NCBI GenBank assembly: GCA_023627715.1
Contig: JAMAHW010000034.1
Location: 186,001-250,000 of the forward strand
From: Periconia sp. R9002
Taxonomy: Eukaryota > Ascomycota > Dothideomycetes > Pleosporales > Periconiaceae
Direction: 5' to 3'
DNA: 64,000 bases
The position numbers were made by a program, and so were the translations under genes. The notes below the pieces were generated by a model. It did not search any database. It saw only the letters and a list, made by a program, of their open reading frames with translations, and was not told the origin of the DNA. Of this stretch, positions 12,901 through 21,200 are shown one piece after another. Position 1 is the first letter of the stretch. The number at the start of each line of letters is the position of its first letter.

Positions 12901-12979
12901 AGGTGTTGAAGTACCTGAGGCACCGAGAGTGGAAGACGGTGGCAAAGGAAAGGAGAAGAATCCTCAAGTAGAAGCTTGA
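6926..12979 (+). CDS. SLH1: Ski2-like RNA helicase Slh1/ASCC3 (RQT complex)
   Basis: One uninterrupted exon, 2017 aa from the first ATG (GCCATGCC); the reading frame is open ten codons further up but without an ATG. There are two helicase-Sec63 cassettes. The first has Walker A APTGAGKT (~residue 310), DEVH (~431), GTHHAGM and GRAGRPQFQD. The second has GSPTGSGKT (~1170), DEIH (~1273), GLHHAGL and GRAGRPQFDS. Length and the acidic DIDDDDLSGTASGEDIW N-terminus fit Slh1/ASCC3 rather than spliceosomal Brr2. Family role: the RQT complex splits collided ribosomes in ribosome quality control. Odd points are a triple DQL repeat near residue 80 and an RGG-type glycine/arginine loop (SRGGRGRGAGGGSGGGR) in the C-terminal Sec63/FN3 part. 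Confidence 0.95.
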   Translation: MPEDSSPTVLEDAQAQWLQRVDAMRKAIAELKLPPDLERMTAYGQDLDIDDDDLSGTASGEDIWDVISDEYEDGYSSDQLDQLDQLDHQDHDNAPVFDQQWLAERCALVAQRGSGLDAIALKDQILAVLASDSNDEELQMMLADMVGYEELDLVTDLISHRKDVTQALHEPPPRNGALIDRLHSRAEREEALRRQDWEHKHANLAPALDRKGPQYPHVYRTHEAGNKLSSYGKKYALPPNHTHYDDNVYEEYAIPAAPVGTIGAGRKLVEIKDLDGLCQRTFKGYKSLNRMQSLVYPVAYQTSENMLICAPTGAGKTDAAMLTILNTVAKYITPNPIEEPGATEFAVLSEDFKIIYVAPMKALAAEITEKLGKRLAWLGIKARELTGDMHLTKAEILDTQIIVTTPEKWDVVTRKSTGDTELVQKVRLLIIDEVHMLHDERGAVLESLVARTQRQVESTQSLIRIVGLSATLPNYVDVADFLRVNKMAGLFYFDASFRPVPLEQHFIGAKGKANSAKSRENLERVAFDKVKEMLERGHQIMVFVHSRKDTVKTARTLFEKATEEQCTDLFDPSQHPKYDSAVRDMKQSKGRELRELLNKGMGTHHAGMPRSDRNLVERLFGEGVIKVLCCTATLAWGVNLPAAAVLIKGTQVYSAQDGKFVDLGILDVLQIFGRAGRPQFQDTGIGFICTTHDRLDHYMKAVTEQQPIESRFSAKLVDNLNAEISLGTVTTVQEAVQWLGYSYLFVRMQKSPLAYGIEWAEIRDDPQLVQRRRKLIIDAARTLQKSQMIIFNETTEDLRAKDVGRIASQFYVQQSSIEIFNTMMNPQASDADAMAMVSMSGEFDQIQSRETEQKELSALQDEGYVVTEVKGGVGTPHGKTNVLLQAHISRARLEDFTLVSDTNYITQNATRIARALFMIALNRRWGYQCLVLLSLCQSIERQVWAIEHPLHQFDLPQPVLRQLDQKYTSIEALRDMEPAEIGQLVHNNKMGNVISRLLDNFPTLSIESEIAPLNRDVLRIRLWLTPDFKWNDRHHGTSEPFWIWVENSETSEIFHYEYFILSRKRLHDEHELNFTIPLSDPLPSQIYVRAVSDRWLGAETVHPISFQHLIRPDTESVYTDLLNLQPLPIAALKNPLLEELYGQRFQYFNPMQTQIFHCLYHTPANVLLGSPTGSGKTVAAELAMWWAFREKPGSKVVYIAPMKALVRERVQDWGKRLAGPMGLKLVELTGDNTPDTRTIRDADIIITTPEKWDGISRSWQTRGYVRQVSLVIIDEIHLLGGDRGPILEIIVSRMNYIASQSKGSVRLLGMSTACANASDLGNWLGVKEGLFNFRHSVRPVPLEIFIDGFPEQRGFCPLMQSMNRPTFLAIKQHSPEKPVIVFVASRRQTRLTARDLINFCGMEDNPRRFLHMSEDDLALNLDRVKDDALREALSFGIGLHHAGLVETDRSLSEELFANNKIQILVATSTLAWGVNLPAHLVVVKGTQFFDAKLEGYKDMDLTDVLQMLGRAGRPQFDSSGIARIFTQDSKKEFYKHFLHTGFPVESSLHKVLDNHLGAEISAGTIATKQDALDYLTWTFFFRRLHKNPSFYGLEISAEEHNTIAAQTMANDYMINLVEASLNDLAESSCIELVGTGDIDATPLGKIMSYYYLSHKTIRYLVKHAKRSATFADVLSWVSHATEYDELPVRHNEDLINAELSKNLPIPADDFGLPMWDPHVKSFLLLQAHFSRIDLPISDYVGDQNSVLDQSIRIVQASIDVLTELGYLSSCEMMITLLQAIKSARWPTDGALSLFPGVSPELETKRLQHAKAFPKTLVEASTASVPLLEKAAKFAGISNAAAFKRFLEPVSRLPVLKLNLPNVNAVSLTVGLERANAARVQQQGGVRIYAPRYPKPQTEGFFVIISYQGTDEIIALKRVGWNDQSRSNNNSHASRGGRGRGAGGGSGGGRNATGNSQKLQASAKISLPEEAQGKKVDVRVLSDAYLGMSWKIEGVEVPEAPRVEDGGKGKEKNPQVEA
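7160..7186 (+). repeat. Three tandem 9-bp units inside SLH1
   Basis: The unit CAACTCGAC occurs three times in a row and encodes DQL-type triplets in the acidic linker, keeping frame. Copy number could vary between strains without breaking the protein. Confidence 0.85.
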
Positions 12980-13620
12980 TAGATGAGAGTCGTTGGTATT
13001 AGGTAATTGGACACGTGGTCCATGGTATATGAATGATGGTATATATGAATGATGTTCATGATGGTAGTACGGAGTGAAGGGCCATCTGATGTCCCTTCCT
13101 TGCAGTTACACCACACGTTCAAATAACCTTAAAACGTCATCGTGGCACACGTACTCGCACAGATAGGATGATCGTTTCATCCCCGCACACTTGTACTCCG
13201 AACAACCTTTGTAATACGAACCCTGAAGCCTCATTCTACATATCTATCGTTGGTGGTACTAACTTGTACAGCCTTCCCATATTGTAATCTTGCGTATCGT
13301 GAGACAAAATTAATAAAATTCTTCAACAAATCGTTATAAGCAGAGCCAATGTTTTCAGGCTCTAGTTTGCGCGGAAATAGAGCTGGGCCTCCTGGCGTTC
13401 TGCTGGAGACCCTAGTATCAATACGAACGTTGCGGCGACTCTGCACACCGGTGCGGGGATCACAGTACATTGTAGATTGTCGGCCAATCATCCAATGACC
13501 AAGAAGGCTGAGCCTTTGGTGGCGGTGCTGCATTTTGTTGTCTTCCTCAATTTAAATACTCGTCAAACGTTCTCGCGAGCAACAGTAGGATAGGCATCTT
13601 TTCAAATCATTCCTTCGCCG
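12980..13620. other. Intergenic region SLH1 to HET gene
   Basis: Contains the SLH1 3' UTR with a short imperfect repeat of ATGAATGATGGTATAT near 13026-13060, then the presumed promoter of the HET-domain gene. I see no coding exon. Confidence 0.55.
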
Positions 13621-14631
13621 ATGGAAGTCTTTCAGCATTTGCCAATCAATACGAGGGCACAGCAAATCAGATTACTCAACATTCAGCCAACAACCGATCG
13701 TGATACTGTTGAATGCCGCATGAAAGTTTTCGACTTGAACGACCCGCTTACACCTGATTATCGAGCCCTATCATATACCTGGGGTGCTCCTCCCGCCCTA
13801 TCCGCCATCGTAGTAAATGACAAATCGTTTCTTGTGCGCGAAAACCTGTACAATTTTCTCTATAACTTCAAGACAAGGCTAGTTGAGTATGCAGGTCGAA
13901 GAGACTTCGAGGAAGAAGTGCAATGGCTCTGGATAGACCAAATCTGCATCGACCAGAACACGACAGACGAGCGCAATCACCAAGTTGAAATGATGTCTGA
14001 GATTTATCGACGGGCAAGTTATGTCTATGTGTGGCTTGGCGCATCGAACGAAGCTACAGAGCGCGTCGTGCAGGCATTCAAGCTCAATTTCCGACTTCAT
14101 CACCACTTCAAACACCGCTCCCATATGAACACGGACGTCAAGTCTTCAATTGAGAATGTGCAGATACCGTCTCTATCACAGCGCGATCTCGACACATTCT
14201 TTGGGAACCCATACTGGGAAAGGCTATGGATCGTTCAAGAAATCATGCTCGCGCGGTATATTCGCATCTTCTACGGAGACACGATCGTGTCGTGGGATGA
14301 GCTCAAACGATTCTGCACGAGTGAAACCAGAAGCCATCATTTCACTGAAAACGTCTCTATCTCGAAGTCGCTGCTTTGGCTGGTCAATAACGCGCAAACA
14401 GGTAAAACCTTCAGCCTCCCCTATCTCATCGATATCTTCGGCCAGAATCTCTGCGCCGACCCTAGCGACAGGGTATATGCTTTACTTGGAATGGTTAATC
14501 CGAGCGAAAGATTCAAAGTTGACTACCGAAACTCCTCACGTATCATTCTCAGTAAAGCAGTTGAGAAGCTTATCCCCATAGCCCCTCAATCGCAGCCAAC
14601 ATTATTCAAAGCTGTCCACGAGCAGGACTAG
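13621..14631 (+). CDS. HET-domain (heterokaryon incompatibility) protein, truncated by TAG
   Basis: 336 aa from an ATG after a short AT-rich leader. Residues ~45-200 carry the HET signature: YRALSYTWG, then WLWIDQICIDQN, then a RRASYVYVWLG segment, and NPYWERLWIVQEIMLAR. HET proteins trigger cell death on fusion of unlike strains; the domain is TIR-related. The reading frame stays open for another 135 codons after the TAG at 14629-14631, in the same frame. The natural protein was therefore probably ~471 aa, and this allele has lost its C-terminus or is a pseudogene. An intron hiding the stop is unlikely: nearby GT-AG pairs (44 or 58 nt) both shift the frame. The HET domain itself is complete. 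Confidence 0.8.
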   Translation: MEVFQHLPINTRAQQIRLLNIQPTTDRDTVECRMKVFDLNDPLTPDYRALSYTWGAPPALSAIVVNDKSFLVRENLYNFLYNFKTRLVEYAGRRDFEEEVQWLWIDQICIDQNTTDERNHQVEMMSEIYRRASYVYVWLGASNEATERVVQAFKLNFRLHHHFKHRSHMNTDVKSSIENVQIPSLSQRDLDTFFGNPYWERLWIVQEIMLARYIRIFYGDTIVSWDELKRFCTSETRSHHFTENVSISKSLLWLVNNAQTGKTFSLPYLIDIFGQNLCADPSDRVYALLGMVNPSERFKVDYRNSSRIILSKAVEKLIPIAPQSQPTLFKAVHEQD

Positions 14632-15036
14632 AGGAAGCCGCGAGACGAGGTTCTTAGAAGCGCGACTATAGATATGATGAACGAAGCCCGACAAGAGACT
14701 GGACTGCGGCTCATGGAGGCTATGCTTACACTGGCGTTGCAAATCGGGTTCCGTTTCGATGCGATTTACACAGGTACAATCCGCGCCCTCGATGACGAAC
14801 TCAAGTACCACTGGGCCGATTTGGCTCAGCTCTATTCTGCACCTTACACCATGCAGGATGAGAGATTTGCGAGTTGCGAACGTTTGGCAGCTCTGTATGC
14901 AAAAATTGCTCTTAGGGTGAAGCACATGTTACATGTAGCATTGATATATAGAACAGAGTCTTTCAAGAGTAGAACTCCTGAAAATCTGTCGATGAATATC
15001 GATGCTATTCTTTCGCTCTGTGAACAGTCAGAGTGA
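14632..15036 (+). pseudogene. Orphaned C-terminal part of the HET gene
   Basis: This stretch continues in the same frame as the HET ORF after a single TAG codon, with no shift, for 134 codons to a TGA. The product (for example LRLMEAMLTLALQIGFRF and DDELKYHWADLAQLY) looks like ordinary helical protein. A separate gene could start at the ATG at 14674, but the shared frame and zero gap favour one broken gene. Confidence 0.6.
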
Positions 15037-15438
15037 CATGCTCAAATTGAATATGTAGAACTTTTTCCAGATGAGAATCATATTGTGGTTTTATCGCAAA
15101 CGTCCGTGGCCTGTAGAACCAGCTTAGGCATTTCGCATACACTGCATCGTGAAGTCTTCTAGATACAATTAAATACATCACGATAGTTGCAGTGTGTTCG
15201 ATCTACGACACCAAAGATAAATTCGTGTTACCTATCATACCAATTCGATATTCCAGAGCCCCACTATTCGACCATGGTTCAACGCCACACATACCCCGCT
15301 TTCTACTGGATCGTTGAGTCATCCGGAGTCCCATCACACAAGACATAAGCATTTGCACATTTTTTCAATTTTTTGATACCTATATATTCATAATCACTGC
15401 AAAATTTGCTAAATTCATCTCCCAAATGATCAGATAAC
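15037..15438. other. AT-rich intergenic region upstream of tRNA-Pro
   Basis: About 400 bp, AT-rich towards 15360-15420. I see no ORF of note. It holds the HET gene 3' flank and the tRNA upstream region. Confidence 0.6.
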
Positions 15439-15524
15439 GGCTTCATGGTCTAGTGGTATGATTCCTGCTTTGGGTTCAGAGCCTAAACCTGCAGGAGGCC
15501 CCGCGTTCGAATCGCGGTGGAGCC
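15439..15524 (+). tRNA. tRNA-Pro (anticodon TGG) with 15-nt intron
   Basis: All arms can be folded by eye. Acceptor GGCTTCA pairs with TGGAGCC (15518-15524, with one G-T pair). The D-arm holds GGTCTAGTGGTATGA (box A). Anticodon stem CCTGC (15464-15468) pairs with GCAGG (15491-15495). The loop is TT-TGG-G-T with the intron 15475..15489 after position 37, the canonical place. The variable loop is 5 nt. The T-arm CCGCG-TTCGAAT-CGCGG contains box B. CCA is not encoded, as expected in a eukaryote. Confidence 0.95.
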
Positions 15525-15535
15525 CATTCGATCTC

Positions 15536-15552
15536 TTTTTTGATTTTTTTTT
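15536..15552 (+). terminator. RNA polymerase III terminator of tRNA-Pro
   Basis: T6 at 15536-15541 and T9 at 15544-15552, starting 11 nt after the tRNA 3' end; runs of T on the sense strand end Pol III transcripts. Confidence 0.85.
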
Positions 15553-15751
15553 GTGCGGTAGTGAGGCTCTCCTTTTTTGGTGCGTTTTTGCAGGGAGTCA
15601 GCGTAGGAAGATTGGGTGCGAGTTGAGTGTTTTACACTCGAGGCCAAAAAGGGCGTGCTTGCGGTAGATTTACATCATCATAGTTTCAATATACTACTTC
15701 CTAAATGACTGCTCGCCTCCTAGCTAACCACTACATCTATCGCTATCGAAG

Positions 15752-17374
15752 TCACACTACCCTTTTCGTCTCCAACGCACACGTATGCGCGCTCGCAGCC
15801 TCAACCCTAACACCCTCCCACAAAGCCTCCTGAAACAACCCCCTCACCATCCTCGCACTCGCCGGATTCGGCGACGTGACATTCCTCGGCGGTACATCAT
15901 CAACATTCAGCGCCAACACGGCCGCTGCTCTTGCCGCCGCTTTGGTATTCACCTCCAGCGCATCCCAGTTGATATTATCGTACGTGTCGCAGACGAGATG
16001 GTAGCATGGATCCGCTGGGACCCCGCCGCCTGTATGTATCCCTGAACTCGGAATCCCCAGCTGCAAGAAACCTACATAATCCGAACCCATGCCGAACGAG
16101 CCAAAGTACGCTGGTTTCCCTTGTGCCACGAGGTAATCGAGAAGTAACTGCGCGCCGACTTTGTCGCCTGGATTGTCGCCAGCGTAGATGCCGTACACAG
16201 GCTCAATAGACCCAATCATGTCGTAATTGTAGTAGAAACGGATCTTGTCAGCTTCGCTGGACGTAAGGCTCGCGGTGTAGAAGAGAGAGCCCACCAAACC
16301 AGGTTCTTCCGCGCCCCAAAATGCGAAGCGCAGCTTGTTCTTGATACCGCTGAATCCACGGAGCGCTTTGATGATCTCGATCTGCGCCGTGACGCCTGAC
16401 CCATCGTCGTTGATGCCTGGTCCCGCTTGCACGGAATCCAGATGCGCGCCGAGCATGATGACGTTGTTCTCGTCGCCTTCGACGGTCTCGACGAAGATGT
16501 TCCAGGTGGAACGGGGCTCGAAGATGGAGTCGACGAGCAGAGTTGCTGTCAGTGTTTCGTTTGCTGAAATGCGAGAGCGCCATGATTCGCCGATTTGCAG
16601 AGAGACGAGGCCAACGGGGGCGAGAAGACCAATGTTCTCGGCTCCTAAGGTTGCGGCGTTGGGAGTGCTGTTCGTGTTGTGGAACAGTATCACGCCGAGT
16701 GCACCTTGAGACTTTGCAAGCTTCAGTTTATCGGAGATCGCGCAGGTCCCTCTTTTCACCAGGGCGAGTTTCCCAGTCACGTTGACGCTTGTCCATTGAT
16801 CTTCGAAGCATCCTGAACCTAGTAGACATCAGTGTTTCCCTCCTTGCTATATAATGTCGACAACCAACAAATACTCACCTCGCTCATCATCAACAGGAAG
16901 CGCCGCCACTTCTCCCGTCACACCGCCCGGAAGCGGTGTCGCATTGTTATACATCAGCGAGAGAACGGGGACATCTTCACCATCCGGGCCCGTCACTGCT
17001 ATGTCACGCGTCTCCTCATACGTGTGATTGAACGTCTGTGTCCACGTCGTGAAAACATCATCGTCTTTGACCTGCGAGAGCACGTAATCCGAAGACGCGG
17101 CGTAACCCGTTGTACCGAATGCTCTGTTGCCGTTGTTCTGCTTCCCTATGGTGTCGAGCTCGAAGAGGTTTTGTTTTAATCTGTGCGTTTCACGTGAGAA
17201 TCCATACAAATAGAACGTACAGAAAAAAAAAAAGAAATCTCCTCACCCTTCCTGCCCAATAACCGCCTCCAATTTCTCCGGAGTCAATTCGGTTTTGTTC
17301 GATGATAATGCCACTCCTCGAACCCCAGCACCCGATAGCAGCAGCACTCCACGCAAAACAACGAAACGCTTCAT
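15752..17374 (-). CDS. Secreted/vacuolar M28 aminopeptidase (aminopeptidase Y type)
   Basis: Exons (minus) are 17374..17247, 17180..16879 and 16818..15752, giving 498 aa with phases 2 and 1 kept. The N-terminus MKRFVVLRGVLLLSGAGVRG is a signal peptide. An APY-like prodomain/catalytic start (RAFGTTGYAASSDYV) follows. A protease-associated (PA) insertion (VTGKLALVKRGTC, AKSQGALGVILFHN) lies at ~160-240. Then comes the zinc site in M28 order: HLDSV, GINDDGSG, AEEPGL, NYDMIGS and CYHLVCDTYDN. It resembles yeast APE3 and fungal secreted leucine aminopeptidases with a PA domain. Role: release of N-terminal residues from peptides in the vacuole or outside the cell. Codons upstream of the chosen ATG are open but lack another ATG. 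Confidence 0.92.
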
Positions 17375-18214
17375 TCTTGCGCAGCGAATACGATCAGTCA
17401 ACGTTCGCCCAAGGAAACGAAATCGCACGATTTGTTTTTTCCCTCAAAAATATCCGGGTGATTCAATTGGATTAGTACTTTATCAGCAAATCCATGCGAA
17501 TCGATGTTATCATTCCGCCAAGCAAAACATCCCCGCAGCAAAAGAATTGGCATCAACATGGTTTCCGGGTACCTTCCTGGATAGGTATACGGCGACTACT
17601 CGACCTCTTCTGATCCTATGGGCCTGCGGGTTTTTGCGATAGGTAGAGGTACTTTGTTTGTGTTATGTTGAAAGTGCAAGTATACAATTACAGAAATCTC
17701 ATCTCCCTTATACCTCTTGACACAAGTACATATATCAAATCCTATTAACAACATATTTCCACCAGATGGTTATGCTCCGGTTCCCATCTTAATCCTGTGT
17801 TGTTTTTTTGTCTTGCTAGAAAATCAATCATCAAATAAATCCCATCCAAACAAACAAAATTTGTTCCCCGGGGGAGGAGATCCTGATTTCAAGTCTATTC
17901 ATGCGTTGCAGATAGTTAAGGGGGGTTTTCCTTGATTTTGTACATGTACATTCTTTGAATTTTATTCCTTGCATGGCGTCGAGGTATTCTGATTCGAACG
18001 AGTTGACTCTCACGCTATTCACAAATATACTCTCTACATTCTCACGGAAACGAGAAGGAGTCTAAAGAAAAGCATACACACACATCTTTTCCCTCCTCAA
18101 ACATCAAACACTGACCTCTCGTTTCCTTCGCCTACAACTCCATCTTTTACCCCCTCCCAAGAAAAGAAAAAAGAAAAACGCCAAAAATGCAGCCCACGCA
18201 CAAACCCAAAACCC
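17375..18214. other. Intergenic region: peptidase promoter and MEC1 3' flank
   Basis: 840 bp holding the promoter of the M28 peptidase and the 3' flank of MEC1. There is an A-rich stretch near 18160-18190. I see no recognisable ORF or RNA. Confidence 0.55.
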
Positions 18215-21200
18215 CTAAAAGAAAGCACACCACCCAATATACATGCCCGCCAACCTCGCCGGATCCCTCGCCTGCGAAATCAACCACTCAACATACCCTT
18301 CAACGCTCAACTTCAAACTCTCCCCTCTAACCTCACCCTCCACCTTGCCCCTCACCATCTCCAACACCTCCCTCGGCGTCTCCGGAACGCCAGGGATCCT
18401 CTTCTTCTTGCGGTGCTGACCCCCGACGAAATCCGTCGTCGGATCATGGACGAACGTCTCGAGGATGGTGATGAGGGTGTCGAGGTGTTGGCGGAGGAGG
18501 GAGTATGTGATTTCGGAGGTGGCACGGAAGGGGCCCTCGACGCCCGTGGGGCCCATGGCGTCGACCATGTTGTGCGTGAGGCGGAAGGGGACGAGTTCGG
18601 GCTTCTCGAACGTGAGGCCCTTGTCGAAGAGGCAGTTGAAGTCGACGTGGAAGGTGCCGCCGTTGCCTTCCTCGAGGAGCACGTTTTCGCCGTGTCGGTC
18701 GCCGAGACCCAGGACGTGGCCTACGATGCTCATGACGGCGCAGGAGCGCATGTAGCGGAGCCGCGCGGCGAACCAGGCTTCTGGTTCTGGGAATGTTTCG
18801 AGGAACCACTCGTGCAGCACAGGGGGGAAGCGACGTAGGATCTTACGCGTGAATATTGGGGTTTTGGAGGGCGAGGAAGAGGCTTCGTTAAGGAGGTGGC
18901 GGATTTCGCTGTAGTCGATGGCGATGTTTTTCTGGCGGTAGAGGCGGAGGATGATGTCGCGCATGGGTTTGAGGCCCTCGACCCATTCGATGGTGCCGCA
19001 TTCTTCGTTGAGCGGAGTGACGGCGTATGTTTTGATATAAAGTCGCCGCTTCGTAGATTCGGTGTCACGCTGGAAAGCGCGGTTGATCATGGCGTTGAAT
19101 TCCATGAGACGCTGGTCCTTGCGGAGGTCGTCTTTGGGCTTGCACATAAGCCCATACGAGCGTCCATCAGAGCCCCTAACAACGAGTTTACGCGGCCTTT
19201 GTAAGGAGGAAAGCACAAACACATCATCCTGGAATTGGGAAATAGTTATAGTCTCCTGTGGGAAAGGATTATGTGCCCGAACCGACCTACTATCATTTGA
19301 TGAAGGCATTGTTGGTGTCATCGCCGCCTCTATAGGGACAACAAGAGCGCACGGCGCCAAAGTCATTTTGAAGCCCAAGTCTCGTGAAAGGCTGACATGC
19401 GCAGCGCGCGGCTCGATATGAGCATCGCAAGCGGTAAGCAAAGCGTCAGTAAGCCTCTGGCCATGCAAAATCAACGTTTTCAAGTCGATATTGCTGCCCT
19501 TGCGCTTGCCGCTGTCTCGAAGTTTCTGCAATATGGTTGTGCCACGGGTTCGACGATCGTCTTGGGTAGAATGCAACAGGGCGTACAGACTCCAGAGAGC
19601 CTGTTGCGGATATTGAGCTAGCACCTTCAGAATGATGTTCTGCAAGACCTCCCATACATTCTTGTGGGGATGACTTATTCGTGTAATAATCTGCGGTAAT
19701 GCCGTGTACCAGGGGTAAACAGGCATCCGTTCGTTCGCGTATCGTTTGATGTATTTGTTGAGGTATTCAAGATGATTAATCTTGTGCTGGAACAACTCTT
19801 TGTCTCTTGGGAGCCTGGGTGCAGCATCATTGACCTCGATCCCCATGTCGAGCCAAAGTGTGAGAAGTTTGGGGATAGTTTGATGGTAGTATTTTGCGCC
19901 ATAGACCGTCGAGCGAAGGTAATTCTCAACAACCAACTTGGTCAGCTCCCCAGCCACGAAAACCTGTGTTTGTTTTGACGATGGCATGGCCTTTTCAGCT
20001 TCGTAAAGCTTGAGGTAATATCTCCCCAAGTAGTAGTGTCCTTTGTCCCATTTAGCAAACATCATGATGCCTTTCCCATACTCCTCTTTGAGTACGTTGT
20101 GATTCGTCTGGCCAGCTTGATCGAGCCATTTCGCAAGCAGGAGTTGGGCCTGAGCCTTCACACGATTCGATACTTGTGGACCACCGGCTATAGCGGCGGT
20201 TGCGACGGAGACTGTGGGATCTATAACTGCCAAGTCTCGCGTCTGGAACGAATTGCTGGTGATTGCACCTCGAATGTTCTGAATTGCCTTGCGGTGATGG
20301 CCTTCCTTCCACAACATTTTGGAATACTCAATCTTGGACGCGTCATCGCCAAGCTGGGATGCATGCAGGATTGCATTGAAGGCAGCGGGTGTGAAGTCGC
20401 CTTTTCGAAGCAGACTTGCTGTAGTTAACCACGCCGATGCAATATCGAGATTAGAAAATCCGATCCTGTTAAAACGTAAAATTAGCATACCCACTGGAAA
20501 CGAGACATGATTTCGACTTACGCAGATAGTGTCATGGCAGCGCGGCGCACTCCAAGTAGGTATTGTTTGTCAGAAGTGTATGCTCCAAGGATGTCAAGCC
20601 GTCGGTCAAGATTCTCCATGATAACTTCGCGATTGGGTACTGTGTGTGAGGACATGCCACTTATGGCTTCAAGTTCGTAAAGTGTATGCAGTTTGACAAG
20701 CTGATCATGTGCAGCATGCAGAGAATCAGTCGTTGTAGGTGTCAAGCTCTTTGCCAGCGCCCCCCGCATATCATCTATATTCTGCTTGAACTCGCCCTCA
20801 TTCCTATGTTTGAGTGCAAGTAACGCTTTGCCGATACCGACATTGAAATCGTTCGTAGGGCGGTCGGAAGGAAAGTTTAAGATCTTTTCCAGTTGATCCC
20901 ACTTCCCCGAAGTCCAGGCAGCCTCTGCAGCGAACGGTAAAGTGCTCGATGAGATAGAGTCCGAGGCGTGGAATCCATCCACGTAGTTGAGGATGGCATC
21001 ATACTGGCCAGACTCCTTGAGACACGTCAAGAGATTTATCTGTGTGTCCTGGTCCTTCGGCTTCTCAGCTAGAGCAAGCTCATACCAGCTCTGCGCGGCG
21101 GTCCATCGTCCGGCTTTTCGATCCTCCATGATCTGCTGTTCAGAGTTTAAAACCTGCAAATGCGCCGAAAGACCTTCCACTCCATCCGGTTCATCGATCT

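Noticed and set aside
14614..14671. Intron that would remove the HET stop codon
   Set aside because: Possible GT-AG pairs of 44 or 58 nt have weak donors and shift the frame, while the unspliced frame continues cleanly past the TAG.
18444..18809. Arginine/proline-rich ORFs on both strands over the MEC1 kinase end
   Set aside because: Shadow frames of GC-rich coding sequence; the MEC1 frame shows clear kinase motifs.
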